Shown in pieces: positions 11,174-19,908 of a stretch of DNA of 64,000 bases. A program made the position numbers and the translations under genes. The notes under the pieces are model-generated. The model was not told the DNA's origin, searched no databases, and saw only the letters and a program-made list of their open reading frames with translations. Every line of letters begins with the position of its first letter. Positions within the stretch are counted from its first letter, which is position 1. Where the stretch lies: the NCBI GenBank assembly GCA_019634635.1, contig JAHCBB010000002.1:62001-126000 (forward strand), given 5' to 3'. Origin of the DNA: Verrucomicrobiia bacterium (lineage in GTDB: Bacteria; Verrucomicrobiota; Verrucomicrobiia; Limisphaerales; UBA9464).

Positions 11174-11731
11174 TCAGTGCGCCCTGCTTGCGGGGCCACC
11201 GCCATCGGACGCGTCACGGGCCAAGGTCCGCCTCAAGACGAAATCGTCCATTACAAATCCACATCCGATATCGGTGACGATACTTTCGACCCGGCGAAAT
11301 CCAGCCCGGCGGTACGCTTTTTGGGCTCGCAGGTTCCCCTTGTTGACCCGGAGTTCGATCTGGAGGCATCCGGCGGCAATTGCCGCCGCACAGACCTCCC
11401 GGAGCACCTGCTGCCCCAGTCCAAATCCGTGCCACTCCGGGAGCAGGTAGAGTTTGTGCAGATGGGCCGTGGTTGTCGCGGGCAGGCGTTCCCACGCCAG
11501 GAATCCGACCGGGCCCCCTTCAGCCAGGGCAAGCTGGTAGGTGACCCCGCGGCGGATCTGCCCCGCAAGCTGGTGCGGCGCGTACATCCATTGAAGCATG
11601 TACTCCCGCTGCTCGATCGTGAGCAGTTCAGCATAGGCGGCATGCCAGATGCGGGTGGCCAGATCCCGGATCAGGGGCACGTCGGACTCCGTGGCGGGAA
11701 CGAGCCGGACGGTCATGGTCGGTTCAGGCAT
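11174..11731 (-). CDS. GNAT family N-acetyltransferase
   Basis: A GNAT-fold acetyltransferase of about 185 residues from the start at 11731 (MPEP); an ATG at 11716 is equally possible. The acetyl-CoA pyrophosphate loop is visible as HLHKLYLLPEWHGFGLGQQV, followed by IELRVNKGNLRAQKAYRRAGF, the usual beta5-alpha5 region near the C-terminus. The N-terminal part (LIRDLATRIWHAAYAELL) matches the common acceptor-side helices. The gene is convergent with the propeller gene and divergent from the giant cytochrome fusion. The acceptor substrate is unknown. Confidence 0.88.
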   Translation of the reverse strand: MPEPTMTVRLVPATESDVPLIRDLATRIWHAAYAELLTIEQREYMLQWMYAPHQLAGQIRRGVTYQLALAEGGPVGFLAWERLPATTTAHLHKLYLLPEWHGFGLGQQVLREVCAAAIAAGCLQIELRVNKGNLRAQKAYRRAGFRRVESIVTDIGCGFVMDDFVLRRTLARDASDGGGPASRAH

Positions 11732-11855
11732 GCGGCTGAAGGGTGCCCGGCGGGGTCCGTCGCCCGTGGGTCCGCATGGGTCGCCCGTCGGCTTGAATCG
11801 GGATTCCCGTCCAATTTCACGTTGCAAAATCTTGCCGGCGTGGTGTCAGTCATGG

Positions 11856-14800
11856 ATGCCGGTGGTTCGATCCATTTGCGGGATGATTTTCTGGCTGGCA
11901 GTGGTGCTCCTGCCGGCGCCGGGAGTCGCCCGAGGCCAGTGGTTGGTCAGCAGTCCGCCCTCGATGCCCGCCGTGGCACCCGCGGCGGAGTATGAGGCGG
12001 TCAACGCGTTCCCCAGCCTCAGCTTTCCCCTGCGCACGGACGACATTGTGGGCATGACCGCCCCGCCGGGAAAGACCAACGAGTTGTTCGTGTACGGTCT
12101 CTTCGGGAAGATCTTCGTGATCACGAATCTGGCGGCGCCCACGAAGACGGTATTTCTCGACATCACCCACGACACCTTTGCCCCGGGAGCCGTCTCCTCG
12201 GAGTCAGGGTTGGCGGGCATGACATTTCATCCCGACTTCGCCCGGAACCGATATTTTTACGTTTTCTACACCCGGACCAACCGGACTGAGGGGCGCACCT
12301 ATGCGACGCTTTCGCGATTCGAGGCGGACCCGGTGAATCCGTGGCGTGCCCTTCGGGAATCCGAGCAGGTCCTGATCTCCCAGTGGGATCGGAACGACCT
12401 CCACCAGGCGGGCGACCTGCATTTTGGCACCGATGGCTATCTGTATGTCTCGCTCGGTGATGAGGGGTTGCAGAACGACCCCTTCCGGAACAGCCAGCGG
12501 ATTGACAAGAACTTCTTCTCCGGAATCCTGCGCATTGATGTGGACGGGCGCCCCGGCAGTCTGGCGCCGAATCCGCATCCGGCCGTGGGGACTGGATACC
12601 GGATTCCTCCCGACAATCCCTTCATTGGACGCACCTCGTTCAACGGGTTGCCGGTTTCCCCTGCCGCCGTTCGTACCGAGTTCTGGGTGGTCGGGCTCCG
12701 GAATCCCCATCGTTTCAGCATTGACCCGGTCACCGGCGACATGCTGGGGGGAGATGTTGGAGGAGCCCGGATGGAGGAGGTGAACCGGTACGTGAGGGGT
12801 GGCAATTATGGATGGGGCCATTTTGAGGCGACTCTCCCGAACCCGGGTTTCCCGGCGCCGCCGCCGGGATTTTCCCACAGTCCCCCGTTGTACGCCTACA
12901 GTCATGCTGCGAGGGACCCGAACTTCGGCGGACGCGCCGTCATCGGCGGGCTGACCTACCGTGGGACCGCCTATCCGGACCTTTATGGGAAATACATATT
13001 CGGCGATGCCATCGCCGGGCACGTCTGGTCGCTTTCCGAGAACGGTGGCGGCGCGGTGACGGTCAAGCGGCTCACGACCGTGCCGCGGGGCATGGCCTCG
13101 TTTGCCCTGCATCCCGCCACCGGAGAAATCCTGGCCGCAGAGCTCGCCGGTGGCAGGATCGTGAAGCTGCGCCGGACACCCCGCGAGGAGGATCCGGCAC
13201 TGCCGCCGACCCTCAGTGCCGCCCGGGTGTTTTCGAGTCTGGCCAGCCTGACCCCCCGGGCCGGGATGATGCCCTACGAGGTCGCGTCCACCTTCTGGTC
13301 CGATCATGCCCTGAAGCGCCGCTGGTTCTTCATGCAGAACGCCGCGGATCGCATCCAGCGCGACGGTTCCGGGCATTGGGTTTACCCGACGGGATCGGTT
13401 TGGGTGAAGCATTTCGACCTGGAACTGGTTCGTGGTGATCCGACGACGCGCCGGCGGTTGGAGACCCGCTTCCTGGTGAAGAGCGACTCGGGAGCGTATG
13501 GGGTGACTTACAAGTGGCGGGCCGACGGCTCGGATGCCGACCTCGTGCCGGATGCCGGCCTCGACGAGGCGATTCCAGTCCTAGAAGGCGACGTGATGCG
13601 CGTCCAGAACTGGCGCTATCCCGGCCGATCCGAGTGTCTGATCTGCCACAATGGCGCCGCGCAGCACGTGCTCGGGTTCAATGCCCTGCAGTTGAATCGG
13701 GAGATTCCGTCAGGGGCGGGGGCCGTAAACCAGATTTCGCACATCGCTTCGCTCGGCGTGTTTCAGCAAGCGCCCCCCGACCCGGCCCTGCTCCCGCGGT
13801 TGGCGGACATTGCGGATGCCGAGGCGACCCTGGAGCACCGATTCAAGACGTATCTGGAGGTCAATTGTGCCTATTGCCATCAGCCGGGAGGCATCGGCCG
13901 CGGGGTGTGGGATGGGCGGTTTTCCACGCCACTGGCGGAATCGGGAATCCTCAACGGGGTCCCTGGCGACGACCTCGGCGTGCTTGGAGCGCGCATTGTT
14001 GCGCCTGGGAATCCTGAGGCTTCAGTGCTTTGGCGTCGCATCGCCGCCCTGGGGGCATATCACATGCCCCCGCTGGGCACCGACGAACTTCACGCCGGAG
14101 GGATCCGGCTGGTCCGCGAGTTCATCGAAGGTGTCCGCTCACCGGCCACAGCGCGGTCCGTCTGGCAGATCGGCCACGACTCCCCGGCTGGCTCCGCGAG
14201 TTATATGGCGGAGTTCTCTCCGCAGAACAACCGGACGGATCCCGCACCCGGCTCGGTCACCCGTTTTCCCGGAGATCCTCAGTACCTGGGCGGATCCAAC
14301 CCGGGTCCCGACGACCACTTCTATTTCGCAGGGAATTATCCCGCCGGCTTCAACGGCCTGACAGAGTCCCTCGTCGTGCCCAACGATGAGCCGTGGCGTG
14401 CCTGGGAACGGGCCCATACGCTCGGCGATCCGGTGAACACCATGCATTTTGTCCTGGAGGAGAACCAGGTGATGGCCGGTGCCCGCTTCCGCCTGCAGTT
14501 TGAGTTTCCCATGGCCGGATTCGCGATCAACGGTGTGTGGCAGTCGGGGTACGGCGTTCACGATCTGTCCATACGCTTTCGCAACGGCGGTGGGATCGTG
14601 ACGCCGCTCTTCACGGGGCGCCTCACAGCCCCCGGCCTGAGGACGGTGGAGTTCACCGCGGCCTCCGTCGGCGCCACCGCCGGACCCAACACCATCGAGT
14701 TTGCCCGAACCGGTCCGGCGGATTCCGGCAGGTCCTACTGGTTGGAATACGACCACGTGCGTTTGGAGTGTCTGGCGACGGGCAACACCGCTCCCGTGCT

Positions 14801-16724
14801 CGCGTTCGTGCAGACCCATGCGGTGGACGTGCTCCAGCCCTGGGCGTTGCAACTGGAAGCGACGGACCGGGACCTCCCGGCGAACCGCCTCTCGTATGCG
14901 CTTGTGAGCGGGCCCGCGGGGTTGACGGTGTCACCGACCGGTCGCGTTCAGTGGACTCCGGCCTCCGGCATGGGAGGAGCGACCCACAACGTGGTGGTTC
15001 GCGTAACCGACGACGGGACGCCACCGCTGAGTTCCACGGGGCGGTTCAGCGTGTTCGTCCGCGGGACCGCGAATCCAGAGCCACCTCCGCCCCAGCCCGG
15101 GATCCGGACGCGCTGGCAGATTGGGGAGAATGCACCGGAGGGAGCCACTGGTGGGGCGATGATCGCGGAGTTCTCGCCCCAGAATAATCAGAGAGATGCG
15201 GCGCCCGGGCTGGTGACGCGGCTGGCCGGGGATCCGTGGTATTCCCCGACGGAGAATCCCGGAGCGGATGATGATTTCTATTTTGCGGGGACGTATGCGG
15301 CGGGCTTCAACGGGCTGCCCTCCGTGCTGGGGGTGGCCCACGACGAGCCGTGGAAGGCATGGGAGCGGGCGTTGACAGTGGGGGATCCGGTGAACCGGAT
15401 GCATTTCGTGCTGGATCCCACGCAGGTGGTGGCGGGATCACGGTTCCGGCTGACGTTCGAGTTTGGTTCGGCCGGGTATTCGCAGGGCGGGGTGATCCAG
15501 CCCGGGTTTGGCGAGCACGAGGTCGCGGTGCGATTTCGCAATGGGGCGGGGGATGCGGTGACGCTGTATTCGGACCGGTTTTCCGGTCCGATGGAGCGGA
15601 GCGTGGAGTTTGGCGCCGTGGAGGCGGGAGCGACCGCAGGGGGGAACACCATCGAGTTTGTGCGGACCGGTCCCACGGTGCCGAACACCGGGTACTGGCT
15701 GGAATTTGATCACGTGCTGCTGGAGGCGGTGAGTGTGCCGCCGCAGATCCGGACGCGCTGGCAGATTGGGGAGAATGCGCCGGAGGGAGCCACTGGTGGG
15801 GCGATGATCGCGGAGTTCTCGCCCCAGAATAATCAGAGAGATGCGGCGCCTGGGCTGGTGACGCGGCTGGCCGGGGATCCATGGTATTCCCCGACGGAGA
15901 ATCCCGGAGCGGATGATGATTTCTATTTTGCGGGGACGTATGCGGCGGGCTTCAACGGGCTGCCCTCCGTGCTGGGGGTGGCCCATGACGAGCCGTGGAA
16001 GGCATGGGAGCGGGCGTTGACGGTGGGGGATCCGGTGAACCGGATGCATTTCGTGCTGGATCCCACGCAGGTGGTGGCGGGATCACGGTTCCGGCTGACG
16101 TTCGAGTTTGGATCGGCCGGGTATTCGCAGGGCGGGGTGATCCAGCCCGGGTTTGGGGAGCACGAGGTTGCGGTGCGATTCCGCAATGGGGCGGGGGATG
16201 CGGTGACGCTGTATTCGGACCGGTTTTCCGGTCCGATGGAGCGGAGCGTGGAGTTTGGCGCCGTGGAGGTGGGAGCGACCGCCGGGGGGAACACCATCGA
16301 GTTTGTGCGGACCGGTCCCACGGTACCGAACACCGGGTACTGGCTGGAATTTGATCACGTGCTGCTGGAGGCCGGCAATCGAGTATCGGGTTTGGTGCCT
16401 GGCAGTCCGGTTGCCCCGGAAACGTTACCCGCGGACCTCGCCCGCTCCGCTCCGGCATTGGTGCGGGATCGGGTCACCGTGGACGGATTGCATTATCTCA
16501 CCCTGACTTATGCCCTATCGGAGGGGGCCGCGACCTGGGTGGATACCATTGAAGCCAGCGAGGACCTGCTCGAATGGACTCCAGCGGATGTCCTCGTCGT
16601 GGAGGATCGCGTCGAGGGCGGCGTTCGACGGGTGACGGTTCGGGACTTGGTTCCGTTCGGAGCAGGGGCTCGCCGTTTCCTCCGACTTCGAGCCGTGGGA
16701 CCGCCTGAGCTGCAACCGGATTGA
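11856..16724 (+). CDS. secreted sugar-dehydrogenase / SO2930-type diheme cytochrome / repeat fusion protein
   Basis: This is a 1,622-residue exported fusion. The start at 11856 leads straight into a signal peptide (CGMIFWLAVVLLPAPGVARG). Residues about 55-440 form a soluble glucose/sorbosone-dehydrogenase-like propeller (GLAGMTFHPDFARNRYFYVF, GDLHFGTDGYLYVSLGDEG, WVVGLRNPHRFSID). Residues about 450-760 match the SO2930/TIGR03806 diheme cytochrome type, with haem motifs CLICH at 594-598 and CAYCH at 671-675. A beta-rich unit follows at 766-973, an Ig-like domain at about 975-1080, then two nearly identical units at 1082-1291 and 1297-1506 and a unique tail. It probably oxidises a sugar or alcohol outside the cytoplasm and passes electrons to its own haems. 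The substrate is unknown. Confidence 0.88.
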   Translation: MPVVRSICGMIFWLAVVLLPAPGVARGQWLVSSPPSMPAVAPAAEYEAVNAFPSLSFPLRTDDIVGMTAPPGKTNELFVYGLFGKIFVITNLAAPTKTVFLDITHDTFAPGAVSSESGLAGMTFHPDFARNRYFYVFYTRTNRTEGRTYATLSRFEADPVNPWRALRESEQVLISQWDRNDLHQAGDLHFGTDGYLYVSLGDEGLQNDPFRNSQRIDKNFFSGILRIDVDGRPGSLAPNPHPAVGTGYRIPPDNPFIGRTSFNGLPVSPAAVRTEFWVVGLRNPHRFSIDPVTGDMLGGDVGGARMEEVNRYVRGGNYGWGHFEATLPNPGFPAPPPGFSHSPPLYAYSHAARDPNFGGRAVIGGLTYRGTAYPDLYGKYIFGDAIAGHVWSLSENGGGAVTVKRLTTVPRGMASFALHPATGEILAAELAGGRIVKLRRTPREEDPALPPTLSAARVFSSLASLTPRAGMMPYEVASTFWSDHALKRRWFFMQNAADRIQRDGSGHWVYPTGSVWVKHFDLELVRGDPTTRRRLETRFLVKSDSGAYGVTYKWRADGSDADLVPDAGLDEAIPVLEGDVMRVQNWRYPGRSECLICHNGAAQHVLGFNALQLNREIPSGAGAVNQISHIASLGVFQQAPPDPALLPRLADIADAEATLEHRFKTYLEVNCAYCHQPGGIGRGVWDGRFSTPLAESGILNGVPGDDLGVLGARIVAPGNPEASVLWRRIAALGAYHMPPLGTDELHAGGIRLVREFIEGVRSPATARSVWQIGHDSPAGSASYMAEFSPQNNRTDPAPGSVTRFPGDPQYLGGSNPGPDDHFYFAGNYPAGFNGLTESLVVPNDEPWRAWERAHTLGDPVNTMHFVLEENQVMAGARFRLQFEFPMAGFAINGVWQSGYGVHDLSIRFRNGGGIVTPLFTGRLTAPGLRTVEFTAASVGATAGPNTIEFARTGPADSGRSYWLEYDHVRLECLATGNTAPVLAFVQTHAVDVLQPWALQLEATDRDLPANRLSYALVSGPAGLTVSPTGRVQWTPASGMGGATHNVVVRVTDDGTPPLSSTGRFSVFVRGTANPEPPPPQPGIRTRWQIGENAPEGATGGAMIAEFSPQNNQRDAAPGLVTRLAGDPWYSPTENPGADDDFYFAGTYAAGFNGLPSVLGVAHDEPWKAWERALTVGDPVNRMHFVLDPTQVVAGSRFRLTFEFGSAGYSQGGVIQPGFGEHEVAVRFRNGAGDAVTLYSDRFSGPMERSVEFGAVEAGATAGGNTIEFVRTGPTVPNTGYWLEFDHVLLEAVSVPPQIRTRWQIGENAPEGATGGAMIAEFSPQNNQRDAAPGLVTRLAGDPWYSPTENPGADDDFYFAGTYAAGFNGLPSVLGVAHDEPWKAWERALTVGDPVNRMHFVLDPTQVVAGSRFRLTFEFGSAGYSQGGVIQPGFGEHEVAVRFRNGAGDAVTLYSDRFSGPMERSVEFGAVEVGATAGGNTIEFVRTGPTVPNTGYWLEFDHVLLEAGNRVSGLVPGSPVAPETLPADLARSAPALVRDRVTVDGLHYLTLTYALSEGAATWVDTIEASEDLLEWTPADVLVVEDRVEGGVRRVTVRDLVPFGAGARRFLRLRAVGPPELQPD
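15101..15727 (+). repeat. tandem repeat unit, copy 1
   Basis: First of two 627-bp units inside the large fusion gene. The period to the second copy is 645 bp (215 codons), with an 18-bp linker between copies. It encodes about 209 residues beginning at IRTRWQIGENAPEG and ending at WLEFDHVLLEA. Compared by eye with copy 2, it differs at 12 positions, 11 of them synonymous. The single amino-acid change is Ala to Val in the FGAVEAGATAGG segment. Confidence 0.96.
15746..16372 (+). repeat. tandem repeat unit, copy 2
   Basis: Second 627-bp unit, about 98% identical in DNA to copy 1 and in the same reading frame. A third, much more diverged relative of the unit lies upstream at about 14155-14775 and shares WQIG, AEFSPQNN, DPVN and MHFVLE landmarks. 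This suggests an old three-unit array in which the last two copies were recently duplicated or homogenised. Confidence 0.96.
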
Positions 16725-16785
16725 AGCCTCCGTCGCGCGCAACGCAAACACGGCCCTTCGGAACAGGCCCTGGGCGCCCGCCGGG

Positions 16786-18153
16786 TCAGTCGGCGAGCAG
16801 GCTGCGGATGGCTTCCAGGAGGATGGGTTCCACCTCGGGGGCGACGTTGGACGATCGCGGCTCGGTCTCGTATCCGCCCTCTGAGTAGGCACGGGCCGTA
16901 CCGATGTACCAGGGCCCGTAGTCGCCGTACGCGGCCATCGAAACCCGGAGTTCTGGTTTCATGGCCTTTGCGGCGAGCTGATACTCCACGAATAATTCGC
17001 CCGGCAGATGCAGGATCCGGGCTTCGCGAAGCGAGAGGCACGACACGTCCACTGCGTGACCGTCAGCACAGCGGCGGAGCCACGCGATGCGTGACGCCCC
17101 GCCCTGCGTCAAGACGGCGCCGGAACGCCCCTTCAATCCGGCCATCAGTTCGGCTTCATCGAGGTGCGGAGACGGTGGCAACGTCACGGGGAAGGACCGC
17201 CAGGAGACGTCCCGGTCGCTGATGGGTTCGAGTTTGGAGCTCTCCCAGGCCCGCCGCATGCCGTCCGCGAGCCGTGCGGCCAGGATGCCTCGGTTGGTCC
17301 AGGCACCGTCGTTGTACTTGCCCGCCCCCAGGTTGCCGCCTGCCCCGTTGAAATGCACGTGCAACGCCTCGGGCACCGCAAGTTGCCGCAGGAACCGGGC
17401 GATACCCGGGAAGTCCGGATTGGGAATCCCGGTCCGGTAGTAGCTCTGCGGATGGGTGGCGTAGTAGGTCAGCACCGCCAACGGGCGGTTGGTGTTCCAA
17501 AAGCTCACCAGCGTCAGTTCGGGGTCAATGACTCCTTCGGGTTCCGCGCGGAGCTCCGGATCCGGACAGGTGGTGTACCGGACGGCGCGGATCCGGCCGT
17601 CGGGGCCTGGAATGCGCCGGTTGGAGGCCACTTGGTGGACGACGGCGCTTCCCAGTCCGAGATGGGTCACGGGTTGCGCCTGCTCCAGCGATTCCCTGAC
17701 GGCGAGGTTCAGCCGATCGAGGACTTCCCGGGCGAACGTGCCGTCGAAGTTGAGGCGGTCGAGTCCCGCTTCCTCGAGGATTTTTTCGGCACCGAAATCG
17801 CAGTCGGGGGCGTCATGCTGGTGCACCGCATGAACGGCCACTCGTCCGGGCACGGTGTCTGCGGCGGCTGCCAGGCGGTTCCGAAACGCATCGTGTCCTT
17901 CATTGGCGATGCCGATCCAGTCCACGGCGCACAAGACAACCGGCATCCCGGCGCCCATCAGCACGATCCCACGGGCCCGCAGGCCCAAGTCGGCTGTTTG
18001 GCGCACCGAATCGTAGGCCATCCGCACGCCGGGAGGCGGCGTGGCGTCCACATCGAACACCGCAAGCCGCAATCCGACCGGGTCGGCCGCCCGGCCGCTG
18101 ATCACCGTCAGGACGCCCAGGACGAGGAAAACACGCGCGAACCCGTCAACCAT
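16786..18153 (-). CDS. exported neutral/alkaline ceramidase-like protein
   Basis: A 455-residue protein with an N-terminal signal segment (FARVFLVLGVLTVISG). It has the neutral/alkaline non-lysosomal ceramidase N-terminal pattern: GLRLAVFDVDATPPPG, then LGLRARGIVLM, a histidine-rich VHAVHQHDAPDCDFG metal site, and a later LTYYATHPQSYYR histidine motif. It is shorter than the roughly 650-residue true ceramidases and lacks their C-terminal Ig-like domain. This matches the many short homologues in Planctomycetes and Verrucomicrobiota that are annotated only as hypothetical. Hydrolysis of an amide-linked lipid or another substrate is an inference. It stands alone between the cytochrome fusion and pgk. 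Confidence 0.82.
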   Translation of the reverse strand: MVDGFARVFLVLGVLTVISGRAADPVGLRLAVFDVDATPPPGVRMAYDSVRQTADLGLRARGIVLMGAGMPVVLCAVDWIGIANEGHDAFRNRLAAAADTVPGRVAVHAVHQHDAPDCDFGAEKILEEAGLDRLNFDGTFAREVLDRLNLAVRESLEQAQPVTHLGLGSAVVHQVASNRRIPGPDGRIRAVRYTTCPDPELRAEPEGVIDPELTLVSFWNTNRPLAVLTYYATHPQSYYRTGIPNPDFPGIARFLRQLAVPEALHVHFNGAGGNLGAGKYNDGAWTNRGILAARLADGMRRAWESSKLEPISDRDVSWRSFPVTLPPSPHLDEAELMAGLKGRSGAVLTQGGASRIAWLRRCADGHAVDVSCLSLREARILHLPGELFVEYQLAAKAMKPELRVSMAAYGDYGPWYIGTARAYSEGGYETEPRSSNVAPEVEPILLEAIRSLLAD

Positions 18154-18254
18154 GCTCCAACGTAGCGGGCCGGTGGCGGGTCGGGGAGCCCGAAATCCAT
18201 GGCTCCACCGAAGGCCCCGGCGGATGCAGTGCCGCGCCCGTCGCGCGTCCCGGT

Positions 18255-19508
18255 TCAGCGCTCGTCGAGGCAGGTAACCCCGGGGAGCGGAGTTCCCTCC
18301 AGGAATTCCAGGCTCGCGCCACCACCGGTGCTCATGAACGTCACCTGTGCGGACAGGTTGGCCTTGTTGATCGCCTTCACCGAATCGCCACCGCCAATGA
18401 TGGATTTGGCTCCTGCCGCCGTTGCCGCCGCCACCGCGCGTGCCACCGCGAGGGTGCCTTCACCGAAGCGTGCGTCTTCAAACATGCCCATCGGACCGTT
18501 CCAGAGAATGGTTTTGGCACCGGCAAGGACCTCGGCGTAACGACGTGCGGTTTCCGGTCCGATATCAAATCCCTCGCAGTCTGCCGGGATGTCGGGATCC
18601 GTGTTGACGCGGGGATTCACCGGTTCCAGCACCGGCCGGCCCTTCTTGTTGACCTTTCCGGTGTCCCGGAGCTCCGCAACGATGTTGTCGGTCGGGAGGA
18701 GGAACTGCACCTTGAGTTCGGCCGCCTTGGACTCGGCGTCACGGGCTGTGAGCAGGTGCTCCGGCTCGACCAGGGATTTCCCGGTCTTGTGTCCGCGAGC
18801 CAGCTTGAAGGTGTAGGCCATCGCGCCGCCGATCAGCACCGAATCCGCCTTCTCCAGCAACCGGTCAATCACCTTGATCTTGTCGGAGACTTTGGCGCCT
18901 CCGAGGATCACCACGAACGGTCGGGCCGGGTTTTCCAGTTCGTCGCCAAGGAACTTCAGTTCGCGTTCCATGAGGAGGCCGGCCGCACAGCGTCCGCCCC
19001 AGGCGGACAGGATGCGCGCCACCCCACAGGTGGAGGCATGGGCACGGTGGGCGGCTCCGAACGCATCGTTCACGAAGACATCTGCCAGGCGGGCCAGTTG
19101 AGCGGAGAATACCGGGTCGTTTTCCTCCTCTTCGGGGTGGAAACGAACATTCTGAAGGAGCAACAACTCTCCGGGTTTGAGGCTGTTGGCCGCCTGCTCG
19201 GCCTCAAGACCAACGCAGGTGTCGGAGAAGCGAACCGGTCGGTCCAGCAGTTCGGCAAGCCGTTCCGCAACCGGCTTCAAGGACAGGGAGGGGTCTCGCC
19301 GCCCATCCGGTCGTCCGAGGTGGGCTGCGAGGATCAGGCGTCCGCCCTTCTCGATCAGGAGCCGGACTGTCGGAAGAGTTTCACGGATCCGGGTGTCGTC
19401 GTTGATGACCATCCGGCCGGCTTTGTCCTCCATGGGCACGTTGTAATCCACACGCAGAAAGACGCGCTTTCCGGCCACATCGAGGTCACGAACAGTCAAT
19501 TTGGGCAT
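18255..19508 (-). CDS. pgk: phosphoglycerate kinase
   Basis: This is the glycolytic enzyme that transfers phosphate between 1,3-bisphosphoglycerate and ADP in the cytoplasm. The 417-residue length is standard. Visible motifs are RVDYNVPM near the N-terminus, the substrate-binding LAAHLGRPDGRRDPSLSL, FVILGGAKVSDKIKVIDRLL, LWNGPMGMFEDARFGEGT and the C-terminal IIGGGDSVKAINK and STGGGASLEFLEG nucleotide-binding loops. It has no coding neighbour in its own direction upstream for 400 bp. That gap contains a folded RNA candidate and a terminator (19590-19710), so leader-mediated control is possible. No clear Shine-Dalgarno sequence precedes the ATG at 19508. Confidence 0.98.
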   Translation of the reverse strand: MPKLTVRDLDVAGKRVFLRVDYNVPMEDKAGRMVINDDTRIRETLPTVRLLIEKGGRLILAAHLGRPDGRRDPSLSLKPVAERLAELLDRPVRFSDTCVGLEAEQAANSLKPGELLLLQNVRFHPEEEENDPVFSAQLARLADVFVNDAFGAAHRAHASTCGVARILSAWGGRCAAGLLMERELKFLGDELENPARPFVVILGGAKVSDKIKVIDRLLEKADSVLIGGAMAYTFKLARGHKTGKSLVEPEHLLTARDAESKAAELKVQFLLPTDNIVAELRDTGKVNKKGRPVLEPVNPRVNTDPDIPADCEGFDIGPETARRYAEVLAGAKTILWNGPMGMFEDARFGEGTLAVARAVAAATAAGAKSIIGGGDSVKAINKANLSAQVTFMSTGGGASLEFLEGTPLPGVTCLDER

Positions 19509-19589
19509 AAGGAATCGAATTCAAAGACGCAGACCGGCCAAACTATCCACGAAGGGGGAGCCGGCAACGTTTTTTGGGTCAAGGGCGTG

Positions 19590-19616
19590 AAAAAGCGGGC
19601 ACCTTGCGGTGCCCGC
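19590..19616 (-). terminator. intrinsic terminator upstream of pgk
   Basis: On the minus strand, a perfect 9-bp stem (GCGGGCACC with GGTGCCCGC) and GCAA loop is followed immediately by five T residues (19594-19590). It points in the same direction as mrpG and pgk and lies 82 bp before the pgk start codon. It could end the mrp transcript or a small RNA, or act as an attenuator for pgk. A 7-bp outer pairing (TTTGGGT with ACCCAAA) could enclose it. Confidence 0.85.
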
Positions 19617-19710
19617 CTAACCCAAACAACCAAACTTACCTCCTTTGCCGGAATGTTTCCATTCCGACGAGAAACGGCAACCCGACCGTGGGCCGGATCC
19701 ACCGTTTCCA
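19590..19710 (-). ncRNA. candidate structured RNA between mrpG and pgk
   Basis: Read on the minus strand, this stretch contains several perfect helices in series. A 7-bp stem GAAACGG (19708-19702) with CCGTTTC (19677-19671) encloses a CCGGCC/GGTCGG hairpin. Next comes a CGGAATG-GAAA-CATTCCG hairpin with a GNRA tetraloop (19666-19649). A single-stranded AAAGGAGG follows at 19646-19639, and then the terminator hairpin. No convincing coding frame fits. The layout suits a small RNA or a pgk leader element. I do not recognise a known RNA family, and there is no experimental or comparative support here. Confidence 0.35.
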
Positions 19711-19908
19711 ATAACCAACGGACGTTCAATAGCCGTTCAGGCCGCCCGATCAAACAAAAAAGCACCGAAATCCCGGAGTCATCCGGCAACGCGGGAGACC
19801 CTCATCCCGCTTTCCGGGATCGCCACTTCACAACCCGCTTTCCACAAATCGCTTGTGGAACGGACCGGCCTCAGCCGCGCACGCTGATGGCCCTGATGAG
19901 CCCGAAGA
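19617..19908. other. intergenic remainder between mrpG and pgk
   Basis: Apart from the structured candidate described separately, this part holds two further perfect inverted repeats: TTCCACAA-5-TTGTGGAA at 19840-19860 and ATCCCG-5-CGGGAT at 19804-19820. Neither is followed by a T-run. They may form a weak 3' end structure for mrpG or be binding sites. I see no gene of credible length or start in this stretch. Confidence 0.5.

Noticed and set aside
19496..19789. Minus-strand 97-residue frame upstream of pgk
   Set aside because: It reads through the terminator hairpin and overlaps the pgk start, with no plausible start codon beyond a TTG after AGGAGG.
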